A program made the position numbers and the translations under genes. Positions 11,534-23,018 of a DNA stretch of 64,000 nt are shown here, in pieces (position 1 is the first letter of the stretch; each line of letters starts with the position of its first letter). Origin of the DNA: Symbiodinium kawagutii (lineage: Eukaryota; Sar; Dinophyceae; Suessiales; Symbiodiniaceae); NCBI GenBank assembly GCA_009767595.1, contig VSDK01024169.1, positions 1 through 64,000 of the forward strand, given 5' to 3'. The notes under the pieces are model-generated. The model saw only the letters and a list, made by a program, of their open reading frames with translations, was not told the origin of the DNA and ran no database searches.

Positions 11534-11681
11534 CAGCTTTGAGGACGTCTTCAAGTCCATGTCTGAGTCTGGCGTCCTGAACCGCGGCTCTGATTGCGAC
11601 ACCCTGCCGGGCATGTTCGATTTGTCCATGGCGTCCAACCGCATCCCCTATGTTTGGTCGCTTCCGTGGCTTGGGCAAGCT
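11534..11681 (+). CDS. exon of gene III, unrecognised protein
   Basis: AAACAG acceptor, one leading base, then SFEDVFKSMSESGVLNRGS, DCDTLPGMFDLSMASN and IPYVWSLPWLGQ. It ends near a GT donor (GTGTCC) or a GC donor three bases earlier. Phase 0 at the end matches the next exon at 12183. This is a strong coding signal; a soluble domain of unknown family. Confidence 0.6.
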
Positions 11682-11914
11682 GTGTCCATGGTGGTACCCT
11701 GAAGAAACCAGTGGGTTGCTCGTGGGTTGCTAGCAAAATGATGTTGAAAAAAACATGTTGAACAAAATTGTGTTGAATAGATTCTTGACCAATTCTTGAG
11801 GATGCCTACACTGCAGAGTTTCGATGTTTCTCCGGGGCATTCTTGAGGATGGCATCATCAAGGATGGCTTTTGAATGTCAAGAGATACGAAGGGCTGGCT
11901 ACACCAAGGGATAG

Positions 11915-11975
11915 GTCTTTTGTAAATACCAAGGGCTGGTTATACCAAGGGCTGGTTATACCAAGGGCTGGTTAT
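11915..11975. repeat. short tandem repeat, unit about 17 bp
   Basis: Near-identical units of CCAAGGGCTGGTTATA are repeated about three to four times in the intron between gene III exons. Confidence 0.75.
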
Positions 11976-12182
11976 ATCCAGTCACTGGTGCTTCTGTAAA
12001 TACCGCTTTTGCCACCACCCTTTCAACAGGGGCCCGGCCCTTTTCCGAGACATCAGCCACGTCCCGCTACGAGCCCAATTGATTGGCACTGAACAAATCC
12101 TACAATCTGCAGGTTGTGAGCTGAACCTGGTTATGGCTCCCCACCCTGGTGTCAGGTTATAAGTGGTACCCGTCGCGACCAG

Positions 12183-12302
12183 CTTCAGCCGTGGGAGCCC
12201 CTCAGGCATTTCTACTTGGTGGAGGCTTCCGACTCGACGCAACATCCTCGGAACAACCTCATTGGCTTCGTAACTCCCACGGGGCCCAGATATCGCAACA
12301 TG
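12183..12302 (+). CDS. exon of gene III, 40 codons
   Basis: CGACCAG acceptor, exactly 40 codons in phase 0 beginning LQPWEPLRHFYLVEASDST and ending GPRYRNM, then a GTGGTG donor. The next exon at 13000 also starts in phase 0. High GC and a regular codon pattern give good confidence that it is coding. No domain is recognised. Confidence 0.65.
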
Positions 12303-12999
12303 GTGGTGCCTCGGATGATGGGACCCCAGTGATCAGTTGAAAAAAATGATGTTCCATGTGTGATGCTACGCAGAACCTCATATACCCCAGACTAACCCCA
12401 AGGGCTTGCCATGAGTGGCTGGTGTTTCACCATTTGGAAGGAATCACTTTCTATGAGTATCTCTTCATAGCTTCTGTGCTGCTTGTGTGTAACCGACGGT
12501 TTTGGCATGCCCAAGATGAGCTCTTCAGACCATGTGTCCATGTTGATTTGTTCAGGGTACTCTGTTCTGTCCGTGAACGTTTCGGATGGTAATGTGAACC
12601 CAAGAGTGTGAATGAAGCCCTAGGCCCTATAGATCCTACATTTATTTTGCAAGGGTGTATTGGTGTTGCTGAATTGAGGGAGAATGATGGAGAGTCCTTC
12701 TTCAATAATGTGTCCATCTTCAACGCTGTTGTGTGTACGTAACCTTTCTGACGCAGCAAAGGATTCTTGGGGGTTCAGATTGCTACACATGGTTAGAGGT
12801 CAAGAATGGCTCAGCATTTTTTCTTCACTTGCACAATCACGTGATGAGCATCATATCAACCTCACATCATGAATCAACATCCATTGGTTGATAAGTACTG
12901 GCTAACGAATCTTAGTGATACTGGTTGATATTGACTGAAATTATCTAAAGTTATTGGTCAATTGAAATGGCGATCCGCGCCATTTAGCGATCTCTGCAG

Positions 13000-13082
13000 G
13001 TCATTGAGCGGCATAGTGGGCGAGTGCTGCAGAAGATGTTCAAAGAGCAGATCTCCATTCGTCTCTACAAGGCACCGGCACG
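13000..13082 (+). CDS. exon of gene III
   Basis: CTCTGCAG acceptor, then VIERHSGRVLQKMFKEQIS and RLYKAPAR. Ending at the GTGGCA donor (13083) leaves phase 2, which joins in frame to the single leading base at 13872. An alternative GTGGGA donor at 13091 would add WH but break phase with the next recognised exon. Confidence 0.6.
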
Positions 13083-13871
13083 GTGGCATGGTGGGAAAAT
13101 GTGCGAAAGCCTGGGAAGGCCTGGAAAAGATTGAACTTTGGGCTGATCAGAATGGCAAAGAATTGTCAGCAAGATAATACCATAAGCTAGGCTCAGGATT
13201 TATGACAAACATTTATGATGGTAAAGGATGGTCAGTTGATGCTTTAGAACTTGAGGATGTTGAAACACGGGCAACGAAGGCAATCTGCGTTCGTCAACGA
13301 TGAGTTCATTTTTTTTTGGGTTTTTGAAGGTAGCTGATGGTTCATAATGCTTATTCATCATGTTTGATGATGGTCAGTGAGTGATGCTTATTACTCATAA
13401 CCAACGCTTGATGGTGGTTTATATCGTTGATGACTGGAATGCCAAACAGTTGATTTCCAACAATCCAATGGGGTTTGTCGAATGAGTAGCTGCTGTGTTG
13501 GTGGACGCCAAAATGTCAACTGTCCAAGGATGGCATCGAAGATGCGCAGTTCGGTGTAGCTGTGAGGTGTCATGTGCAGCGATCGAACTTACAATGGATT
13601 GCTAAAGGTACCATCAGCATCTGAGAAGGACGATACTAGCAAGAGTAATCAATTACCCATGAGGATCATTGGGGTATAATCAGGTGTGGTAACATCCGTG
13701 AACCATTTAGAATCCTGGTAACCAATCAGCGTTGGTGGACTACTTTCAGCTGTTGCGTTCAAGGAGACCAGCAGTGAAGCATGAGAAGCTACGGTAGCTT
13801 CAGTTTGCATGGATACATACGAGTTCACATGAGCACAAAATAGATATCAGCTTGGATCAGATTCAGATTAG

Positions 13872-14047
13872 GTATGATCCGATCTATTCTGGTGATGTTT
13901 CCGTCCACCCCATCTCTGTGTTTGCGCGGCAGGACGAGCGAAATTACTTCTTCACCAAGCACAAAAGTGTGGCCATCCCGTTGTACTGGCGCATGGATAC
14001 CAAGAACGCCACCATTGCTGAGCGGCAGCTGCTAAGTGTCATGCAGA
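13872..14047 (+). CDS. exon of gene III, 58 codons
   Basis: ATTAG acceptor, then YDPIYSGDVSVHPISVFAR, DERNYFFTKHKSVAIPLYW and MDTKNATIAERQLLSVMQ. It ends at a good GTACGT donor in phase 1, and the next exon supplies the two missing bases. Basic and aromatic residues are frequent. The family is not recognised despite a long readable segment. Confidence 0.65.
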
Positions 14048-14247
14048 GTACGTTTCGAGGATTGGAGGCTGGGTTCATAGCAACTTGGACCAACGATTTG
14101 GCGAATCTCTGCTCCCTAATACTCAACCCCCATAGTCTTTAACATTTGGCGGGGGTTAGTTAAGCAATGATCATTAGAAAGCCGGGAGTTCATTGATGGT
14201 TCAATAGTTCAGTGACAATTTTCACGGTAAAGTGATGGTGAATTCAG

Positions 14248-14345
14248 GTCCCCACCAGCACGCCGAGGCCTGCATGGTGCTGGGCGGTGTAAGTCTCTTT
14301 GCTGCGCTCTTCGTGGGCATGTTGCTGTACCGGGACAACTCGTAG
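14248..14345 (+). CDS. terminal exon of gene III with C-terminal membrane helix
   Basis: ATTCAG acceptor, two leading bases, then PHQHAEACMVLGG followed by a hydrophobic run (VSLFAALFVGMLLY) and the short tail RDNS before TAG at 14343-14345. The helix of about 20 residues so close to the C-terminus suggests a tail-anchored or single-pass membrane protein with the upstream domain on one side. That topology is inference. Phase agrees with the GTACGT donor at 14048. Confidence 0.65.
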
Positions 14346-15114
14346 CTCGGCGCGAGATGGTGCTGCCGTAGGGATGCCGGCCTTATTGCGACTGGTTGGT
14401 TTCAAGCATAGGTATACCTTAAGGTATACCATGGTATACCCAACAAAACTACTGCTAGGGGCACAAGCAGCAGTGTTATGTTGGTGGTTTCAGGTTTCAT
14501 TTTCAACCATACCGGGGGATGGCCCGGGGATGGCTATGTGTAATTGGGTCCTGTATGGGATGGGTTGTAACCGCAAAGCAGTTGTGGTGAATCGCCTGGT
14601 GCATGACCATATCATATCAACAAAGACCATCATGTTCCTTCTTCGGAATGTTCACCAACGTCACAGGCTTTGACCGACACTAATGCCCTTTAATACGGTT
14701 GAAAGACTAAACAGTTGCTTATATTTTTGGATAGCATATCAACCAACGGCGTGCGAGACATGACCCAGAGCAGCTTAATGATCCCAAAGGATCCCAAAGG
14801 CTTATTGCTGCTCAGTAAGGTTGAATGTTTTCGAGCAGAAGCTGTGATTGTCAAACGCAGGTGTTGGTCACGTTGGGTTTATTGCAGCAAAGGGAATAGC
14901 TATGAAGCCAGCAGAAACCATTCACAGTGTTTTTCTAAAGAATCATTGTTGGGTCAGCTTTGTTGACGCCAGGGAAAAGTCTCATCGGTGTGAAAGGCAA
15001 CACTGTTTTGTGGACTCGTTCTGTTTTGTACTTCCCCCCTTTTTTGTTTTCTTGTTGCGTGTGTTCGTGAGAATCAAGCAGTCCTAGTCACACTGAAAAG
15101 TTTGGCCACCAGAT
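14346..15114 (+). other. short spacer between two same-strand genes
   Basis: About 770 bases separate the TAG of gene III from the proposed ATG of gene IV. There is no inverted-repeat element and no strong exon. AG sites at TCAAGCAG, GAAAAG and CACCAG just before the ATG could accept a trans-spliced leader, as is usual for dinoflagellate mRNAs. No promoter motif is identifiable. Confidence 0.4.
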
Positions 15115-15287
15115 ATGTACACATCTTCCAAGCAAGTTGTGCCAGCAGCTCTTGAGCCGCCACGGCCTAGGCTTCAGACCGTCCAAGAGAAACGGAAGAG
15201 GATCCAGGCGGAATTGGCCGCAGCCATTCCCCCAGATTCCCACGAAGATCGTGAAGAGGAGGAAGCGGATGAGCGAGCAGATTTGAT
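15115..15287 (+). CDS. first exon of gene IV
   Basis: ATG at 15115-15117 opens 57 codons plus two bases, then a consensus GTGAGT donor at 15288. It begins MYTSSKQVVPAALEPPRP, continues through a basic helix-prone stretch (QEKRKRIQAELAAA) and ends in an acidic run (DREEEEADERADL). The start was chosen because the frame is closed upstream within the short spacer. Function unknown; the low-complexity charged N-terminus suggests a cytosolic or nuclear protein. Confidence 0.65.
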
Positions 15288-15387
15288 GTGAGTCACTCTG
15301 GTAGTCCCAACCACTTGAAGTGGAATATTTCCACCATTTTTAACCGGTTATAACCGGTTTACGTATTAAAAAACATGTATATAAGAT

Positions 15388-15434
<47 letters not shown>

Positions 15435-15450
15435 TATATATATATATATA
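15388..15450. repeat. (GATA)n then (TA)n microsatellite
   Basis: About eleven GATA units followed by a TA run, within the first intron of gene IV. Confidence 0.9.
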
Positions 15451-15688
15451 TTAGAATATGAGGCTTTTTGGCGCAACCAGGTTTCAGGCTACTCACTACC
15501 AGAGGGTATGGCTGGTTTTTGGGGCCCCGCCCCAAGGCTACAGACAGCTCGTCCAAATCTGTCCTTCGTATCATCTGCTTAGATGGTACGAAGGGGCCTG
15601 CCTTCTGACAAAGCTCGGGGGCTGGCAATGTGAAGCCACAGGAGCCGTTTTCCTACACCGAAACTTCGGAGCTGTGCATTATCTTCTG

Positions 15689-15783
15689 GCTGGTGATTTT
15701 AAACATTTTTTTATTTTCCTGAGTAATAATTAATAACTGGTTGGTTGACTAATATTGTTCATAGGGGTTGAAACCACCAACTT
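15689..15783. mobile_element. family G inverted-repeat element
   Basis: Left part CTGGTGATTTTAAACATTTT, right part GGGGTTGAAACCACCAACTT, with ATAACTGGTTGGTTGAC inside. It is similar in layout to copies at 10255, 17255, 45903, 48236 and 55038. Confidence 0.65.
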
Positions 15784-16469
15784 GTCTTTCTATTCCTTTG
15801 ATGGGAGTGTTCGGAGGCGAAACAAGTTGTCACCTATGCCTATGCAGTTGACTTTTTGCTCACCAGTTTCTAACATAGAAAAAGGGCCCACTTGTCAGTG
15901 AATATTGCAACGAAGGCACTCGGTTGGAAAAGCTGCCGTATACGGCTACCGCTGGTGATTGCCACTGGCTCGACAGTGTAGCAGATGACATCGCATTAGA
16001 TATCCATCATTGATTGCTAGTATATATGATGGGACAAATGACTAGTCCGATGGGATGTCTACACAAGTCTACATGACGCTCCTGCTTCGGTGTCTCCACA
16101 TCCCAAAACGGGAGTCTGGTTGCCCTGTCGTGCTGCGCCGTGTGCGTACTGCCCGAGCTGGCGACGCCTGCTTGGGACCGTCGACAAAGAACGCAATTGT
16201 TTGTTGGGGTGGGGTGGGGTGGTGAAAATCCCGGCAACATGAATCACTGCCATGGATCCTGGAATTTGACATGATTCGACACCTGTGCCGAAGGAACTCT
16301 TGCACTGCTTTGCATTCCAATGACATATGATATCCATGCTGTATCAAGGGATCTTTGAGATCCTTTGCAACATACTACTAGTACAGTATCGGAAACGCCC
16401 AAAGTATCTATTTTTTCAGTTGGTGGTAGCAAAATGTACTGTAGCAAACACAAGGGTACACTTTCTAAA

Positions 16470-16683
16470 TGGGTATGTGCCGAGCCATTGTGGTACCGCC
16501 AAATCATCCCATATCATATAACCATATAGTAATTTACAATAAACCATCCATTTTTGGGGGTAACTCTTGAAAAACCTCCGGGCAGCGCCAAAACCCATGA
16601 TTTCCATTTGCAAAAAAGATCATTCGCAAACTGGTGGAGCCCATGGGTTACCATTTGGATTGTGGCACATACCTATGCGAACA
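16470..16683. mobile_element. family E element with a family B element nested inside
   Basis: The outer ends are GGGTATGTGCC and GGCACATACCTA (inverted). Inside lie TGGTTTCCATTTG-like family E sequence and, between about 16491 and 16577, a family B body (CCAAATCATCCC ... TAAACCATCCATTTTTGGGG). The structure is read as a later insertion into an older element. Confidence 0.7.
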
Positions 16684-17022
16684 GCAATAGGATGACATAG
16701 GTATGTACTACATGCACAGCTTCACAACTTCGTAGTAGCTATAGAATAGCAACCAATCTTTCTATAGGATATTGTCTATATGGTGGTTTCTCAATGACAG
16801 AGCTATATTAAACGAGTTAAGAAACAATCATAACGTACAGTAATATCAATCTTGTGTTTTAATATTAACCATGTACAGTAATAAACAATCCATTTTTTGG
16901 GTTCCCAATTCCCAGAAGCCCCCATATAGAACTCTTCAAGACTGGGGTGCACTGTATTCAGCAGCACTTCTGATGCATGATGCATCTGGAACATCACTCG
17001 ATGGTTGGACATCTTCTTTGTA

Positions 17023-17137
17023 CACTCTGGTAAAAAACATGGCAATGGAAAATCCAGCAATTATTGATGGTTTCCCAGGGGTTTCTCTACAAAATATACT
17101 GATTTCCAGCCAGCTATGTTAGTTTACCGGCGTGTAG
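17023..17137. mobile_element. MITE-like element, family D
   Basis: Starts ACACTCTGGTAAAAAACATG and ends ATGTTAGTTTACCGGCGTGT. About 115 bp. Its arms match the copy at 4652-4762, with a diverged interior. Confidence 0.75.
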
Positions 17138-17254
17138 CCAAGACCGCAACACTTGGTCACCGTCCAATCTAAGCAGCTGGCCAAAGAAGCTCCACCAAAA
17201 GCAGCAGGGAGTTGCAACAGATTTTGGTCGAATCAGGGCTCTTTGGAGCGGACC

Positions 17255-17336
17255 TCTGGTTGGTGCTTTGATTCACATTTTCTATTTTCCCTAGTAATCA
17301 TTAACAAATGGTTGGTGAAAACCACCAACCAGAACT
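17255..17336. mobile_element. family G inverted-repeat element
   Basis: GTTGGTGCTTTGATTCACAT at the left, GGTTGGTGAAAACCACCAACC at the right. Located immediately before a gene IV exon. Confidence 0.6.
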
Positions 17337-17377
17337 GTTCACGGCTCAGGTGAGATTGAATGTGTGCATCCCTTCAG

Positions 17378-17474
17378 TGGCACGCCAACCGTGGCCAGCT
17401 GTCCAGCGGAGAACGTGGACCCAGATCTCAATGCCACTGTGGCGCTGCCGAACTGCATGCTGCAGTGCGGCTTG
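17378..17474 (+). CDS. exon of gene IV, cysteine-containing
   Basis: CCTTCAG acceptor with one leading base that completes the phase-2 codon left at 15287 (the join gives Ile). It reads GTPTVASCPAENVDPDLNA then TVALPNCMLQCGL, and meets a GTGAAG donor. Three cysteines and an NAT sequon-like site suggest an exported domain, but no signal peptide was seen in the first exon. Family unknown. Confidence 0.55.
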
Positions 17475-18528
17475 GTGAAGAATGGCCGGCGGGTCCGGCG
17501 GGTTGGTTGGCAGCGGCTGGTTGGCAGGTTGGTCGGTTGGTGGTCATTTCGGAGTGGAGGCAACATGGCCTGTCGTGGGTTTGAGCATAGCCTTTTGATC
17601 CGAAGTTGTGTCCACAGATCATGCGACCCACGGGTGTTAAGGCAAGTTTGTCCAGCAAAGTCTGCTAGAAAGAAACTCTTCCTGTATAGCTCGTCTGGGA
17701 GCCATCGTGACAGCAAGTAGCAACTGCAATTCATGGGGTTCATATCGTTAAGAATGTTTCCTGCATGTGGTATGAATATGTATTAATCATATTGATAGTG
17801 CCTACTATTGGTTGTTAGTCATCTTTATGAACAGTAACTTATTCGGAATAAATCTGGTCAAGTCATTTCCAACACTGGCTTTATCCTGGTTATGAAAGTT
17901 ATATCCTGGTTATTATCCTGATTTTCAATATGATAGAAACAAATGATGAACCACTATTGATGGTTGATAGTTCAAATCCCGGTTGTATTCTGGTTATTAT
18001 CAATTATATACATACTATTAGTCTATTAGTAATACATAATTTTGGTTATACATAATATTGCTAATAGTAATACATACCAAGATAGATACATTATATATAC
18101 ATACTATTTGTATTTCTATTTTATCCTGGTTATAATGGTTGATCGTGATTATCATCCAGCTTTCAACTTGAAAATTCTTGGAGCTGGCCACCCGTTAGGG
18201 AGTTCAACTGTCGCTGATTGTTTCTCTGTAGATGCTGGTGCTTGGTTTCTAGTCACTTGCTGGTTCTAAGTAGATTGTTTTGGCTGGTTGGTTACTAGTC
18301 ATGTTGCTACAAATCTGTAGCTGGTGCTTGGAAATGAGATTGGACTACCCACTGCAGTAACTCGGGGTGCCATATGCCCACCTCGATGATCTACCCCTTC
18401 CCCAATTTGGTTTGGATTGCCCAAACTGTGTGTATTAGCTGTAATACGCATGCCTGTGATCAGCAATTTCTCGTTTTGGTCATATCACAAACTGACGGAT
18501 TGTAGGTACCGTAATCATGGTTTGCTAA

Positions 18529-18760
18529 GTTCGGATTATACATTACAAAAACCAGGGTTAGAATTTAAAATCATGCTTGATTAGAAATAGTATTCAGGGT
18601 CAGAATCTACAATCATGCTTGAGTGTTATAGGGAATCATTGTCAGAATCTATAATCATGCTTGATTTTTGTGGTGAATCAGAAGTATGGTTTATAATCAT
18701 GCTTGATTGTTATATTGAATCATGATTACAATCAGGCTTGGAACCATGGTTTGTTGTAGC
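18529..18760. repeat. degenerate tandem repeat, unit about 60 bp
   Basis: The motif AATCATGCTTGATT recurs about five times (AGAATTTAAAATCATGCTTG, AATCTACAATCATGCTTG and so on), with variable spacing. No coding frame. Confidence 0.65.
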
Positions 18761-19204
18761 GATTCGTAGCGAATTGTACTACCTGATTCATGAGGGCTAA
18801 TATCCAAAAGTGACCTGGGAATTCCCAGTGAACCAAGCATGAAAGCCAACAATTTAACCAGGCTGACTCTGCTGCGCGGAAAGCATAGATACATGATCTA
18901 TGGAGCAAATCATACTCAGTATTTTGGCAAACATATCATATCATATACACATATATGCACATGTGCATCTACATATAACTATATGTGCACACAGATCCAT
19001 ATTATTTTACAGACCTGTTCTTTCAATCCAAGCACCTGTATACTATATACCATCTACTCTGCATATACATGTCGACCTATTTCTCAACCAAAGAAAAAAC
19101 TCTAACGCCACTGCTGGTGTTAACTATAATAGAAATAGATTGTTAAGTAAAAATGGTTGATAGTTAAAAATCCTGGCTGTATCCTGGTTATTATCACCCA
19201 CTTA

Positions 19205-19323
19205 TATGGCAGTGGATCAAAACCCTGTGCCCCTGGTTCCCCATCATTACCCATTGTTTTCCCTATAGAATGGTTGGTTATTATCCTCTATTATTGTTGG
19301 TTAATATTGACCCACAGCCATAT
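19205..19323. mobile_element. MITE-like element, family A
   Basis: Starts TATGGCAGTGGATCAAAACC, ends TTGACCCACAGCCATATGG, with the core CCCCTGGTTCCCCATCATTA. It abuts a family B element on its right. Confidence 0.85.
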
Positions 19324-19430
19324 GGTGGTTTCTCAAGCCATAGGGGACCCCAAAAATGGCTGGGTTATTACTATAAATGACTATTTAGGGATGATTGGGG
19401 GGTACCCCTATTCTGAGAAACAACCATATG
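19323..19430. mobile_element. MITE-like element, family B
   Basis: Left TGGTGGTTTCTCAAGCCATA, right ATTCTGAGAAACAACCATA, about 105 bp, adjacent to the family A copy. Confidence 0.85.
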
Positions 19431-19560
19431 CATAAACAGCCATATATAGCTGGTTATCCCCTATAGTTTATATCCCCTATAGTTGCTAATGGTTGGTTAT
19501 TATCCCCTATATAAACATACGCCAGATGCCAGCATGAGTCACCCTGGGATCCCGTTCCAG

Positions 19561-19661
19561 GTGATCCTCCCGCCGTGATCCCCGACGGCTACGAGCGAAC
19601 TTTGGACGATGGCTTTTGGACCTGTAGCGAAGGCTTCATCGGTGCCTGGATGCACACGTAG
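19561..19661 (+). CDS. exon of gene IV(?), possibly terminal
   Basis: CGTTCCAG acceptor and two leading bases, then DPPAVIPDGYERTLDDGFW and TCSEGFIGAWMHT, with TAG at 19659-19661. A GT donor (GTAGCA) at 19658 is an alternative to the stop. The spacing of Cys, Trp and Gly is reminiscent of extracellular disulphide modules, but not enough to assign one. Phase does not fit the donor at 17475 directly, so an exon may be missing. Confidence 0.5.
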
Positions 19662-19819
19662 CAGGCAAGCGTTGCGTTGCGGCTTCGTAAGCTACGTTGA
19701 TGAACTGGCGAGCTGGGTCAAGCAGTTAACTAAGCAACTAATGGTTTAACTAACTGGTTATAATGGTTAATAATAGGGGATAACAACTAGCAACTATAGG
19801 GGATATACCAGCCATTTAT

Positions 19820-19940
19820 AGCTATGGGTCAAGCAGTGAACCAACCAACATTCATGGGGGATTTCCACCAACAGTAACAGGGAAAAGCATGGTTAATAGT
19901 GAGGAACCAGGGGGACTAAGGGTTTTGACCCACAGCCAAC
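19820..19940. mobile_element. MITE-like element, family A
   Basis: TAGCTATGGGTCAAGCAGTG at the left, GGTTTTGACCCACAGCCAA at the right, with GAGGAACCAGGGGGACTAAG inside. Confidence 0.8.
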
Positions 19941-20412
19941 TGATGATTATTAACTAACTGCGGTATGATTAAGTAACTAATGATTAACGTTATTATATGT
20001 TGGACTATGATTTTATTAACTATGATTAGACTATGAGATACTGACCGTAGTCTGTAGTTAGTTTTCAAATTGATTCATGTTGAAAATATGATTGGCCATC
20101 GCTAGTTATATATAAACCAGCCTGTATAGTGAATTAAATAAGTAATAACCACTTATATACTAGGGATATACTAAACATGGCTTGATTAATTATTATTAGA
20201 GCCCGCTATGGCCAGATTATGAACTATATAGCCATGTTCTATTGACTACTGTAGTGAATGGTATACCAGTTATTGGATTAGTTACATAAAGCACTGTGGT
20301 TAATCAATCGTTAACAACCACCATAGTCGTGGGTGTGCGACTGGGAAGCACTATAGTTTCTGTTTTGACATGATCACTCAACTTTCTGGAATTTGAATTC
20401 GGTCATACATAA

Positions 20413-20504
20413 AAGGTGGGCCCCCAGCAGTTTTAAATTTGGTTATAAACCTAGTCAAGTTAGTTATAAACCAACCTTTAAGTGGTTGGGGGCCCACCTT
20501 GTAC
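20413..20504. mobile_element. MITE-like element, family C
   Basis: AAGGTGGGCCCCCAGCAG at the left, GGTTGGGGGCCCACCTTGTA at the right, with internal inverted GGTTATAAACC motifs. About 92 bp. Other copies are at 42048, 44273 and 51667. Confidence 0.8.
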
Positions 20505-20519
20505 ACATCTACACATACA

Positions 20520-20748
20520 TATATATATATATACATACATACATACATGCATACATACATACATACGTACATACATGCATACATACATACATACATACAT
20601 ACATACATACATACATACATGCATACATACATACATACATACATACGTACGTACGTACGTACATACATGCATACATACATACATACATACATACATACAT
20701 ACATACATACATACATACATACATACATACATACATACATACATACAC
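20520..20748. repeat. (ACAT)n microsatellite, about 230 bp
   Basis: A tetranucleotide array of ATAC units with occasional CGTAC and TGCAT variants. It creates artificial Tyr-Ile-His and Met-Tyr-Val-Cys frames on both strands. Confidence 0.95.
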
Positions 20749-21423
20749 ATATGATGAACTGATGTTCCGTCCGTAGCAGTCGCTATCATAGCTAGTTTAT
20801 TGCCGATGAATTATAGCTATGCCATAATAGTTAATCAGCGAACACTTCACACAACATCATTTCTAAAAACCTTACATACATGTGCTGTCCATCGTTTGCT
20901 ACATGGAGCATGCGGCAGTTGTGAACCGAAGATGCTTCTGGAACGATCAAGACAATCACAGACTTGCGTTTTTACGGATCTGAACTCCATACTTGTGGGC
21001 CGGAATGAGTGAGGATAACTGGCTGGAAAAATGACAAACTGGTTGACTTTGCTTTTTTCTCCTGCAGGATTTAACATTGTCAACCATCACTTTGCAATCT
21101 TCATGTTGTTCTTTTGCTTGAGTGGTGCAGTAGGAAAAGAGCTGCTCAGTTGATGAACAGATCGTGAAGGCAACACTTGGTAGCTTCACACCAATAAGGT
21201 CAAGTGCTCAACCCTGATTCCCCTGGATTGGTGTGTGCCTGCATTCCATTGGGCATGTTCAATGTTCGCCGCGCCTCTGAAAAATCTGTCCGGCTTCAGC
21301 AATTGTATCAAAGTGTTTGATTCATTACTGTAATAAATAAGGGCTAGCTGTACTAACTCATAGTGGTTGATCATCACGATTCATAGCGTTGATTCTCTCT
21401 ACTGAGCTCAGACAAATGCCGCA

Positions 21424-21765
21424 GAAAAGGACGTAGTCGTCGACGTGTCCCTTGCCGTTGCAAGCCTTCGTCAGCACTTCATCTCCGAAATTTGCTCAGC
21501 ACTTCGCGCAGCTCATGACACACAAAAAGTACGGCATCGCATTCCACGCATTCCAAGTGCCCATGCCATGCTTCCATGCCATGCTGCGTCCGGAGGCTCC
21601 GTTGTGCCAACAGAGCGCAACCGCCCCGTGGGAGGCGACCGAGGTGACCGAGGAAACCGCTTCGCGGCCGGGTCGCCGACGGTCGATCCGCCGGAGCCTG
21701 GCTGGGACGACGACGCAGAGCTCCAGCGTGTCAACGTCGGCCTCGGCCTCCAGATTTTCCACTAA
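21424..21765 (+). CDS. GC-rich exon-like block, two open frames
   Basis: About 340 bases with high GC and long open frames. One reads DVSLAVASLRQHFISEICS and later DPPEPGWDDDAELQRVNVG. The other, shifted, reads KFAQHFAQLMTHKKYGIAF. Each frame is closed only near its 3' end. This is probably real coding sequence of gene IV or a neighbour, but the frame cannot be chosen by eye. Confidence 0.4.
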   Translation, partial: EKDVVVDVSLAVASLRQHFISEICSALRAAHDTQKVRHRIPRIPSAHAMLPCHAASGGSVVPTERNRPVGGDRGDRGNRFAAGSPTVDPPEPGWDDDAELQRVNVGLGLQIFH

Positions 21766-22087
21766 GGAGCGCGGCAGATTTTCGTGGAGATTTGAATCAT
21801 CATGAACATATGAACCATTTGTAACTAAATCTATTTGAATTTATGCAAATCTATAATAGATCCATTGAAAACGCCAACGATTTGATCTACAGTTTGCGAG
21901 CTAGATTCAATTTGATCATATTTTGACGAATCGAAATGCTTCCTCTTGTACAATCTTTAGATGTCTTCCAGAAATCATGGATCCCAGTCCGTGTATGTGT
22001 GTGTGTGTGTTGGTGTTTGTGTCCACTGTTTTGATTGGTTGATTACTGAAGGGGTCTAGACTGACAGACACTCAGATTTCTTGCCAG

Positions 22088-22314
22088 CCGTGTGGCAGGA
22101 GTCAGTGATCGTGACTGACCTTATTGCACAGTCCTTCATCAAGATCTTTAACAATGCCTTTTTAAACACCATTGAAAGGGTGAGGCAACCACATTTGATC
22201 AATGTGCTGAAGAATCTGAAGACCTTCGCAGCTCGTGTGCCTCCGAAATATCGGGGCAGTATAGAGAAAGCTTTAAGGACGGAAGGTTTTCTGTCCTTCT
22301 TGCTCCTCGGTTGA
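22088..22314 (+). CDS. terminal exon, unrecognised protein
   Basis: TTGCCAG acceptor, two leading bases, then VWQESVIVTDLIAQSFIKI, FNNAFLNTIERVRQPHLIN, VLKNLKTFAARVPPKYRG and a hydrophobic end (GFLSFLLLG) before TGA at 22312-22314. Helix-rich and basic. It is taken as the last exon of gene IV because it is the first clear stop-terminated exon downstream, though that link is not proven. Confidence 0.6.
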
Positions 22315-23018
22315 ATTCTTGCTCATCCTTGTTCTGCTTGCTATTTCGACGGACTTCATGAGCTTTCAGAATGTCTCATGTGTTTGGCTTGTCATGTATT
22401 GATCTATTCACGTCTTTTCCTTTCAAGGTTCGTAGTCATGTTGGAAGTTTATGTTGTTGTCAAGCGTGATCAAACATGATGAACCAGTATGTAATTAGTA
22501 TCCATGAAGATCAGCAATTGGTATCCATCATCAGTATTTAGAATCCATGGATTATTCAGTAATCAGTGTCCATTATATAATCAAACATTTTCAACTCAAA
22601 ACTTTGCTACAGCTAGGTGCAGCAGTGATCCTTTGGTGCACCCGTAGGTGGTAAGCCCACGTTCTCTAGTCTGCCACCATGCCAGAAAGTCCATAGAGGG
22701 TCTATCTCCAAAATTGCTGGGATATTGATGGGTTTTCCTCCAAAATGAAAACTTAAAGTTGGGTGAAGGGCCTGTGAAGGGTACAGGACTGGGGATTCTT
22801 TGGATCGTTGATGGACAGCTTCCACCCAGGTTTCGGCCATGAGACATGGCCAAACACGGATCGATCTCAACATGCGACGTCCAGTCGACTGGGGAGTCAA
22901 TTTATAGGTGAGATACCAAGGTCAAGGTTGTCTCTATGGTGAAGGAATAAGCCCCAGGAAAGGTCTACGTCATGTGCAAGGCGGTGCAAGGTTGGCGAAA
23001 CGTATGGGCCAGAGTTTT

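Noticed and set aside
20378..20789. Several open frames of up to 127 codons on both strands
   Set aside because: All are translations of the ACAT microsatellite (Tyr-Ile-His-Thr and Met-Tyr-Val-Cys runs).
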